Below are positions 58,403 to 64,000 of a stretch of 64,000 nucleotides of DNA, piece by piece. Position 1 is the first letter of the stretch, and every line of letters begins with the position of its first letter. The DNA comes from Streptomyces griseomycini. GTDB taxonomy: Bacteria; Actinomycetota; Actinomycetes; Streptomycetales; Streptomycetaceae. Under the pieces are notes generated by a model. It made no database searches and had not been told where the DNA came from. It worked only from the letters and a program-made list of their open reading frames with translations. A program made the translations under genes and the position numbers. Location: positions 62,001 through 126,000 of the forward strand of contig NZ_JACHJI010000006.1 of NCBI RefSeq assembly GCF_014203535.1, written 5' to 3'.

Positions 58403-58903
58403 TCACCTTCCCGTGCCGTGCCGGTCGGGGGCGGCCTGGTCCCGGACGCGCACCTCGAAGCCGCCGCGGCCGTCGAACCGCACCTCGTGCACCGCGTCGA
58501 ACCCGTCCTCCGCCGAGGGTTCGCGGAGCTGCCTCGACGTGGCCAGGACGCCGACGTCCGGGACGCGGTCGCGGCCCTCGCGGGCGGCGTTGCGCCGCAG
58601 TGAGCCGGCCACGTCCGGCGGGAACCAGTACGCCGTCGCGGTGGCGCCGTGGGCGTGCGCCAGTTCCACCAGCGGGACCCACTCGTGCGGTGACGGGTTG
58701 GTGTTGTCCACGGCCACCGGCCGTCCGGCGGCCAGGTGCTCCTCCACCAGCCGCATCTGCCGCCGCTGCTTGTTGCGGGCGCCCCGCGGGAACAGGTCCT
58801 TGCTGACCAGCGCGTACCGGCCGGACAGGCGCTGGTCGTAGAAGGTGGACTTGCCGGACGCCTGCAGTCCGACGAACACGGCCACGTCCGTTCCTGTCGC
58901 CAT
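58403..58903 (-). CDS. P-loop ATPase/kinase, polynucleotide-kinase-like
   Basis: 166 residues. Walker A is GLQASGKSTFYDQ (about 12-24). VDNTNPSPHEWVPLVELAHA and TATAYWFPPD match the 5'-kinase domain of T4 Pnkp-type and related AAA_33 kinases. The C-terminus RGGFEVRVRDQAAPDRHG lacks a phosphatase domain. It is complete for a stand-alone kinase. It lies next to the decayed DNA ligase gene, which may be all that is left of a strand-repair pair. ATG 58903 is used; GTG/ATG starts upstream lack support. Confidence 0.8.
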   Translation of the reverse strand: MATGTDVAVFVGLQASGKSTFYDQRLSGRYALVSKDLFPRGARNKQRRQMRLVEEHLAAGRPVAVDNTNPSPHEWVPLVELAHAHGATATAYWFPPDVAGSLRRNAAREGRDRVPDVGVLATSRQLREPSAEDGFDAVHEVRFDGRGGFEVRVRDQAAPDRHGTGR

Positions 58904-59321
58904 ACGGCCACGATGCCACGCCGTCCGGTGGCGGCGGGCCGCCGGAGCGATCACCGGCCGCGTCGCGCCCCGGCGCGCGCCCCGGCGTCACCCGGTCGGC
59001 CCCCTCCGCCCGCACCGCGCGGAGGGGAGCCCGGCGGTGCGCCGGTGGCCGGTCCCCCGTCGGAGCGGCCGCGTGGAGGGAGCAGGGGGAGCGGGTCCGG
59101 GGACGGGCGGGAACGCGTCCTCACCGTCGGAGCGGCCGCCGCCGTCACCGGCGGCCTGATCGCCACCCGGTGACACCCCCTTCCGGGCCGCACCGGAAGA
59201 GGCGGTCCCCAGGGGCCGGCACCGGGCTTGCCGGTGTAGCGGCGGCACCCCGGGTACTCGCCCGTCGTCCGACCGCCGGCCTTCTCGGACGGAACGCACC
59301 ACGGGGAAGGACGCCCACCTC
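58904..59321. other. Non-coding region with a SigB-type promoter
   Basis: No gene that I can support. Reading frames here are GC-skewed and Pro/Arg-rich. The right part holds the SigB-type promoter at 59234-59257 for the DUF2267 gene. Confidence 0.5.
59234..59257 (+). promoter_or_regulatory. SigB-type promoter upstream of the DUF2267 gene
   Basis: GTGT (59234-59237), 14 bases, GGGTAC (59252-59257), 64 bases before ATG 59322. Fits GNNT-N14-16-GGGTAY. Confidence 0.55.
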
Positions 59322-59747
59322 ATGCAGCACGATGAGATGATCGGAAAAGTACAGGCGCTTGCTCAGTTGCCGGACCGGGGATCGGCCGAACAGGCGACGC
59401 GGACCGTACTGCGGACCCTGGCCGAGCGACTGCCGTCCGGACTCGCGGACCACATGGCCGCCCAGCTGCCGCCCACACTGGCCACCGCCGTCCGGGAGGC
59501 GACGGACTCCCCCGGTGACGGCCGCCCGGGCACCGCGGGCGAGCGATTCGACCTGACCGTGTTCGCGGGCCGGATCGCCGGTCGCGCGGCGACGGACGAG
59601 GACACGGCCGTACGCGAGGCCGCCGCCGTGCTGGAGGTACTGGACGCCGCCCTCGCTCCGGAACTGACGGAGAAGGTGGCCGGGGCGCTGCCCGCGGACA
59701 TCCGCGAACTCATGCCCGCGCGCCGCACCGCCGACGACGCGGACTGA
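59322..59747 (+). CDS. DUF2267 protein
   Basis: 141 residues, all helical. MQHDEMIGKVQALAQLPDRG, TRTVLRTLAERLPSGLADH and LPADIRELM fit DUF2267, a family of small actinobacterial stress-associated proteins. Two repeats of the fold are visible (about 5-60 and 75-130). GGGGAAGGA precedes the ATG. A SigB-type promoter lies upstream. Confidence 0.85.
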   Translation: MQHDEMIGKVQALAQLPDRGSAEQATRTVLRTLAERLPSGLADHMAAQLPPTLATAVREATDSPGDGRPGTAGERFDLTVFAGRIAGRAATDEDTAVREAAAVLEVLDAALAPELTEKVAGALPADIRELMPARRTADDAD

Positions 59748-59786
59748 CCCGGCGCGTACGCCGGCCGTGGTCCGGTTCCGGCGTCG

Positions 59787-60989
59787 TCACGCCTCCTCCA
59801 CGACCCACGGCGACCCCGCCCGCCCCCGCTCGACGGCCTCCCCGGCCGTACCGGGGAGGCCGTCGAGCAGGGCCCCGCAGCGGACACCGGTCTCCCGTGC
59901 GAGGTCCCGCAGGTCCCGGACGCGCGCGAGGAGCTCCGGACGCCGCTGCGGGAACTCGTCCCACAGCCGGTCCAGCTCCGCCAGCAGCAGCCCGGACTGC
60001 TCGCGCGCCACGCCGACCAGCGTCGGTGCTCCCAGCCGGCGGGCGAAGTCGAACACCTTGCCGGCGTAGGGCAGGGGCAGCACCGGCAGGCCGGAGAGCG
60101 CCGCGAAGATCAGGAAGTGCAGGCGCATGCCGACGACCAGGTCCAGGTGGCGCATCAGTCCGAGGACCTGTCCGGGACTGTAGGAGCCGTTCAGGATCCG
60201 GCCCCGGTCGGGTGCCGCCATCCTGGACAGGACCGCGTGGGCGTGCCGGACGTCCTGGCGTTCCATCGGCACGAAGACCACGTGGGCGTCCAGGCGCCGT
60301 ACCAGGAAGTCGGCGACGCCTGCGATCAGCGCGTGGTAGTCGCCCTCGTTCAGGTGCTCCGCCGCCCGGCCCGGCTCCCGCACCGACATCCCCACCAGGC
60401 GGGCGTCGGCCGGGACGCCCTCCTGGGCCATCATCTGCGCGGTGAACGGCTCCGGCGACAGCAGCAGCGCCGGGTCGGCGGTGACGGTGACGTCCCGCTC
60501 GACGCCGACCTCCTCCAGGACGAGCCGCGTCTCCTCGTCCCGCACCACGACCTCGTCCATGGCGGACAGCACCGTCCGCACCGCCTCCCGGTCGTCCGGC
60601 TCGCGCAGGGGCCCGGCGCCGACCGCGAAGGCGAAGGTCCGCACGCCGCCGAGCTGCGCCGCCCTGACCAGTCGCAGATAGCGGCGCGCCTCGCCGTCGT
60701 AGAGGATGCCGCCCCCGCCGAGCACCAGCAGGTCCAGGCCCGAGAGGGTCTCGAGCAGCGTCCGGTGCGGGACGCCCTCCCAGGCCGGCACCTCGTCCGC
60801 GAGCGGCTGGTGCGCGCGGGTGTGCCCGGCGTCGCGGCTGAAGACGACCAGGCGCGCCTGCGGGCGGAGGGCGCGCAGGCAGGTGAGGACACAGGTGAGG
60901 ATCGCCTCGTCACCCGTGTTCAGGCCGCCGTACGAGCCGAGCACTCCGATACGCGGCTCCGGCGGGACGAGCGGGCTCCGAGTGGTCAT
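59787..60989 (-). CDS. Polysaccharide pyruvyl transferase (CsaB-like)
   Basis: 400 residues with the GT-B-like layout of the family. GSYGGLNTGDEAILTCVLTC (about 18-37) and LDLLVLGGGGILYDGEARR are N-terminal signatures; the C-terminal half has RHLDLVVGMRLHFLIFAALS, including the conserved GMRLH. Such enzymes add pyruvate ketals from PEP to sugars of secondary cell-wall polymers or exopolysaccharides. ATG 60989 is used. No S-layer gene is nearby, so an envelope polysaccharide is the likely target. Confidence 0.88.
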   Translation of the reverse strand: MTTRSPLVPPEPRIGVLGSYGGLNTGDEAILTCVLTCLRALRPQARLVVFSRDAGHTRAHQPLADEVPAWEGVPHRTLLETLSGLDLLVLGGGGILYDGEARRYLRLVRAAQLGGVRTFAFAVGAGPLREPDDREAVRTVLSAMDEVVVRDEETRLVLEEVGVERDVTVTADPALLLSPEPFTAQMMAQEGVPADARLVGMSVREPGRAAEHLNEGDYHALIAGVADFLVRRLDAHVVFVPMERQDVRHAHAVLSRMAAPDRGRILNGSYSPGQVLGLMRHLDLVVGMRLHFLIFAALSGLPVLPLPYAGKVFDFARRLGAPTLVGVAREQSGLLLAELDRLWDEFPQRRPELLARVRDLRDLARETGVRCGALLDGLPGTAGEAVERGRAGSPWVVEEA

Positions 60990-61138
60990 GCGGATCTCCT
61001 GGGGGAAGCGCGGGGTGCGCGGGGCGGGGTGCGCGGGCGTCCGCCGGTCGGGGCCGTCACGGGCCCGGTGCCGGAAATCCTTCCACGAGGCGTGGACCTG
61101 CGCCGGACGGGTTTCCCCGGGCTCCGGGGGGCGCGAGG

Positions 61139-61240
61139 GTGACGGCCGACGTCGTCCGTGCCGAGTACGGCACGCCGTTCGAGGAGGCGGCCCGGCTGCT
61201 CGCCGAGCACCGGATCAGCGGCCCGCCGGTGGGTCGACAC
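61139..61240 (+). pseudogene. CBS-domain protein remnant
   Basis: From GTG 61139 the frame reads TADVVRAEYGTPFEEAARLL then AEHRISGPPVG, the first strand-helix-strand of a CBS domain as found at the start of Streptomyces CBS-BON proteins. After this the frame loses all similarity. About 30 residues of a normal 200-plus-residue gene remain. Confidence 0.55.
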
Positions 61241-61659
61241 GCGTTCCGTGCCGTGGCTGGTGGACCCGATGAGGTCCGGACGCCTCCGGGCCGCGCCGCC
61301 GGTCACCGGCGTCCGGCCGCTCGCCGGGACACCGGACGTCGACGAGGCGTTCGCCCGCGGAGCGGAGACGGGCGACCTGAAGATCGTCGCCCTCCGCCGG
61401 ACCGCCGTTCCCCGGCCTCTCCGGACGTCGCCTCACGTGACCTCCGCGGTCGCAAGGCCGATACTGCCCCCGTGGGACTCCTGCCGGCGCGCGGTCGACT
61501 CGCCGCAGGAGCCCGGCACCGCGTCACCGAAGTCAGCACCAGTACCGTCGGAACCCGCCCGCGACCGCCGCGGACCGCCGAGGTCGAGAACCGTCCACAC
61601 CTGCCTCGACCGGCAAAAGCGCAGGTCGAGGACCCACCTGTCAAGCCCAGGAGGTACCC
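61241..61659. other. Non-coding region upstream of dhaK
   Basis: Beyond the CBS stub I see no coding continuity: candidate frames are Arg/Pro-rich and share nothing recognisable. The part just before 61660 contains the dhaK leader with AGGAGG. Confidence 0.45.
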
Positions 61660-62652
61660 GTGAAGATGCTCATCAACGTCCCGGAGACCGTCGTAGCGGA
61701 CGCGTTGCGCGGCATGGCGGCGGCCCATCCCGAACTGACGGTGGACGTGGAGAACCGGGTGGTCGTGCGCAAGGACGCGCCCGTGGCCGGGAAGGTGGCC
61801 CTGGTCTCCGGCGGGGGCTCCGGGCACGAGCCGCTGCACGGCGGGTTCGTGGGGCCGGGGATGCTGTCGGCGGCCTGTCCCGGTGAGGTGTTCACCTCGC
61901 CCGTGCCCGACCAGATGGTGCGGGCGGCGGCGGCCGTGGACAGCGGGGCCGGGGTGCTGTTCGTCGTGAAGAACTACACCGGTGACGTGCTCAACTTCGA
62001 CATGGCCGCCGAACTGGCCGAGGACGAGGGCATCCAGGTCGCGAAGGTGCTGGTCGATGACGATGTCGCGGTGACCGACAGCCTCTACACGGCCGGGCGC
62101 CGGGGCACGGGGGCGACGCTGTTCGTGGAGAAGATCGCCGGCGCGGCGGCGGAGGAGGGCCTGCCGCTGGAGCGGGTGGAGGCCGTCGCCCGGCAGGTGA
62201 ACGAGAACTCCCGCAGCTTCGGTGTCGCGCTGAGTGCCTGCACGACGCCCGCCAAGGGCAGCCCGACCTTCGACCTCCCCGCCGGTGAGCTGGAGTTGGG
62301 CATCGGCATCCACGGCGAGCCCGGCCGGGAGCGGCGGCCGATGATGACCTCCGGTGAGATCGCCGAGGTCGCCGTCGACGCGATCCTGGAGGACCTCGCC
62401 CCGCGCAGTCCCGTCCTGGTCCTGGTCAACGGCATGGGCGCGACCCCGCTGCTGGAACTGTACGGATTCAACGCCGAGGTGCAGCGGGTGCTCGGCGAGC
62501 GCGGTGTGCCCGTCGCCCGCGTGCTCGTCGGCAACTACGTCACGTCCCTGGACATGGCGGGCGCCTCGGTCACCCTGTGCCAGATCGACGAGGAACTGCT
62601 GCGGCTGTGGGACGCGCCGGTGCGGACCCCGGGGCTGCGCTGGGGTATGTGA
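61660..62652 (+). CDS. dhaK: Dihydroxyacetone kinase subunit DhaK
   Basis: 330 residues from GTG 61660 behind AGGAGG. LVSGGGSGHEPLHGGFVGPG binds the substrate phosphate/carbonyl, and His in the segment ELGIGIHGEPGRERRP (near residue 218) is the residue that forms a hemiaminal with dihydroxyacetone. Length matches DhaK. With DhaL and DhaM it makes dihydroxyacetone phosphate using a PTS phosphoryl donor rather than ATP. First gene of dhaKLM. Confidence 0.95.
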   Translation: MKMLINVPETVVADALRGMAAAHPELTVDVENRVVVRKDAPVAGKVALVSGGGSGHEPLHGGFVGPGMLSAACPGEVFTSPVPDQMVRAAAAVDSGAGVLFVVKNYTGDVLNFDMAAELAEDEGIQVAKVLVDDDVAVTDSLYTAGRRGTGATLFVEKIAGAAAEEGLPLERVEAVARQVNENSRSFGVALSACTTPAKGSPTFDLPAGELELGIGIHGEPGRERRPMMTSGEIAEVAVDAILEDLAPRSPVLVLVNGMGATPLLELYGFNAEVQRVLGERGVPVARVLVGNYVTSLDMAGASVTLCQIDEELLRLWDAPVRTPGLRWGM

Positions 62653-62701
62653 GGGACGCCGGGGCAGTGGTTCACGAAGACCCAGTACACGAGGAGATCC
62701 C

Positions 62702-63319
62702 GTGCTCGACGCCGACTTCTTCCGCCGTTGGATGACGGTGACCGCCGCGTCCGTGGACCGCGAGGCGCAGCGGCTCACCGCCCTCGACTCGCCGATCGGC
62801 GACGCCGACCACGGCAGCAACCTCCAGCGCGGGTTCGCGGCGGTGCGGGCCGCGCTGGAGAAGGAGCCGCCCGCCACCCCCGGCGCGGTGCTGATCCAGT
62901 CCGGGCGGCTGCTCATCTCGACCGTGGGCGGCGCCTCGGGCCCGCTGTACGGGACGCTGCTGCGGCGCACCGGCAAGGCGCTCGGGGACGCCGCCGAGAT
63001 CGATGAGCGGCGGCTGGCCGAGGCCCTGCGCGCCGGGGTGGACGCGGTGATGCAGCTCGGGGGCGCCACGGCGGGCGACAAGACGATGATCGACGCGCTG
63101 CTGCCCGCCGTGGACGCGCTCGGTGACTCGTTCGCCGCGGCCCGCACCGCCGCCGAGGAGGGCGCCGTGGCCACGACGCCGTTGCGGGCCCGCAAGGGCA
63201 GGGCCAGTTACCTCGGTGAGCGGAGCATGGGACACCAGGATCCGGGGGCCACGTCGGCGGCGCTGCTGATCGCCGCGCTGGCCGATGTCGCCGCGGAGGC
63301 GGGAGCCGGGGATGAGTGA
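62702..63319 (+). CDS. dhaL: Dihydroxyacetone kinase subunit DhaL
   Basis: 205 residues from GTG 62702 behind AGGAG. The ADP-binding site residues are in DSPIGDADHGSNLQRG (the three-Asp metal cluster), and ISTVGGASGPLYGTLLRR and GDKTMIDALLPAVDAL follow. DhaL carries the bound ADP that is phosphorylated by DhaM and passes the phosphate to dihydroxyacetone on DhaK. Its stop overlaps the dhaM start by eight bases. Confidence 0.95.
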   Translation: MLDADFFRRWMTVTAASVDREAQRLTALDSPIGDADHGSNLQRGFAAVRAALEKEPPATPGAVLIQSGRLLISTVGGASGPLYGTLLRRTGKALGDAAEIDERRLAEALRAGVDAVMQLGGATAGDKTMIDALLPAVDALGDSFAAARTAAEEGAVATTPLRARKGRASYLGERSMGHQDPGATSAALLIAALADVAAEAGAGDE

Positions 63320-63722
63320 CGAGAAGCGGGTGGGGATCGTGCTGGTGTCGCACAGCGCGTCGGTGGCCGCGTCGGTGGCGGAGCTGGCGAAGGGGCTGGC
63401 GGGCGCCGGTGCCGCGGTGCCGGTGGCGCCGGCGGGCGGCACCGAGGGCGGCGGTCTCGGCACGAGCGCGGAGCTGATCGCCGCGGCGGCCGCGTCCGTC
63501 GACCGCGGGGCCGGCGTCGCCGTCCTGACCGACCTGGGCAGCGCGGTGCTCACGGTGAAGGCGCTGCTCGCGGAGGGCGACGAACTGCCCGGGAACACCC
63601 GTCTGGTGGACGCGCCGTTCGTGGAGGGCGCGGTGGCCGCGGTGGTCACGGCGGCCGCGGGAGCCGATCTGGCGGCGGTGGAGGCGGCGGCCGCGGAGGC
63701 GTACACGTACCGGAAGGTGTGA
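63312..63722 (+). CDS. dhaM: PTS-dependent dihydroxyacetone kinase phosphotransferase subunit DhaM (EIIA domain only)
   Basis: 136 residues. VGIVLVSHSASVAASVAELA carries the phospho-accepting His (about residue 14) of an EIIA-mannose-type domain, and AVLTDLGSAVLTVKALL follows. E. coli DhaM continues with HPr and EI-like domains; this one stops after the EIIA part, as in other actinomycetes, so it relies on the general HPr and enzyme I. GGGAG precedes ATG 63312. It closes the dhaKLM operon. Confidence 0.92.
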   Translation: MSDEKRVGIVLVSHSASVAASVAELAKGLAGAGAAVPVAPAGGTEGGGLGTSAELIAAAAASVDRGAGVAVLTDLGSAVLTVKALLAEGDELPGNTRLVDAPFVEGAVAAVVTAAAGADLAAVEAAAAEAYTYRKV

Positions 63723-63801
63723 GGGGCCGGAGGGCGCGAGGGGCCGGGGGGCGGAGGCCCCCGCCCCCTCCGCTTCGCCTTCACCGCCCCCGTCGGCCGG
63801 T

Positions 63802-64000
63802 TCAGCCGCCGTCCACGAACCGCCGGGCCAGCCGCTCCCCCGCCGCCACCGCCGCCCCGTGGTCCTCGATGGGGGTCACCCGGCTGTCCCTGAACACGAT
63901 GTAGGTGACGCCGGAGGGTGCGCCGCCGCCGTGCGGGTCGGGGTCGATGCCGAGGGTCTCGGCCATGGCGTAGGAGGCCTCGCCGATGATGCCCGCGGGG
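63802..64000 (-). CDS. Uncharacterised protein, C-terminal end (partial)
   Basis: Minus-strand frame open to the window edge; stop TGA at 63804-63802. The last 65 residues read GIIGEASYAMAETLGIDPDP, then a Gly-rich turn, SGVTYIVFRDSRVTPIEDHG and AAGERLARRFVDGG. The codon pattern is coding-like (GC-rich third positions). I do not recognise the family. It converges on dhaKLM. Confidence 0.6.
   Translation of the reverse strand, partial: PAGIIGEASYAMAETLGIDPDPHGGGAPSGVTYIVFRDSRVTPIEDHGAAVAAGERLARRFVDGG

Overview
The window is Streptomyces chromosomal DNA. It has very high GC, GTG and TTG starts, and the typical gene families (chaplin, SPW-repeat protein, streptophobe, DUF6777, class E sortase signal LAxTG). 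The gene order clpP - popR - sigL-like - family 19 chitinase - long chaplin - nsdB-like matches, from memory, the order in the right arm of the S. coelicolor chromosome (about SCO7280 down to SCO7252). Arm location also fits the four decayed genes seen here. There is no phage, insertion sequence, CRISPR array, tRNA, rRNA or biosynthetic gene cluster.

Layout. 1-3.5 kb: the end of a ClpP gene, its probable regulator PopR with an LAA tail, a SigB-family sigma factor, an RsbW-like ATPase and two PRC-barrel proteins. 3.5-10.7 kb: a signalling and transport block with a DUF6777 membrane protein, a streptophobe protein, a Ser/Thr kinase, an SH3-like protein and a two-FHA ABC transporter; the last three are translationally coupled. 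10.9-15 kb: ordinary metabolism (aldo/keto reductase, LysR, DinB, adenosine deaminase, VOC). 15.2-17.8 kb: secreted PI-PLC-like enzyme and GH19 chitinase, the latter behind two DasR-like sites. 17.9-21.8 kb: MarR with a decayed MMPL exporter, small membrane proteins and an epimerase whose promoter lies in a 15-bp-arm palindrome beside a truncated TetR gene. 21.9-30.6 kb: acetyltransferase, deaminase, chaplin, secreted tripeptidyl peptidase, baeRF-like protein, SpoIIE phosphatase and NsdB-like regulator.

30.8-46.9 kb: APH-like kinase, secreted amidase, CGNR regulator, two-domain Usp, DUF397, sulfatase-like membrane enzyme, a hydrolase, a lone paaK with a PaaR-like operator, TetR plus an acyl-CoA ligase, a Tat serine hydrolase and a carotenoid-desaturase-like flavoenzyme. 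46.9-55.1 kb: a kinase with eight 42-residue TPRs, a copper-binding four-helix protein, small stress proteins, and an ECF sigma factor followed by a proline-rich membrane protein and two glycan enzymes. 55.3-64 kb: a GAF/PAS SpoIIE phosphatase, a ligA remnant next to a polynucleotide-kinase-like ATPase, DUF2267, a pyruvyl transferase, a CBS remnant and dhaKLM.

Two themes tie the window together. The first is stress and development control: GNNT-N14-15-GGGTAC (SigB-type) promoters stand before sigL, the RsbW-like gene, a DUF6479 gene and a DUF2267 gene, alongside two SpoIIE phosphatases, two Ser/Thr kinases, a chaplin and an nsdB-like gene. The second is envelope and exopolymer turnover: amidase, chitinase, phospholipase, sulfatase-like and mannosyltransferase genes. 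Functions come from reading translated sequence and recalled family knowledge; no search was run.
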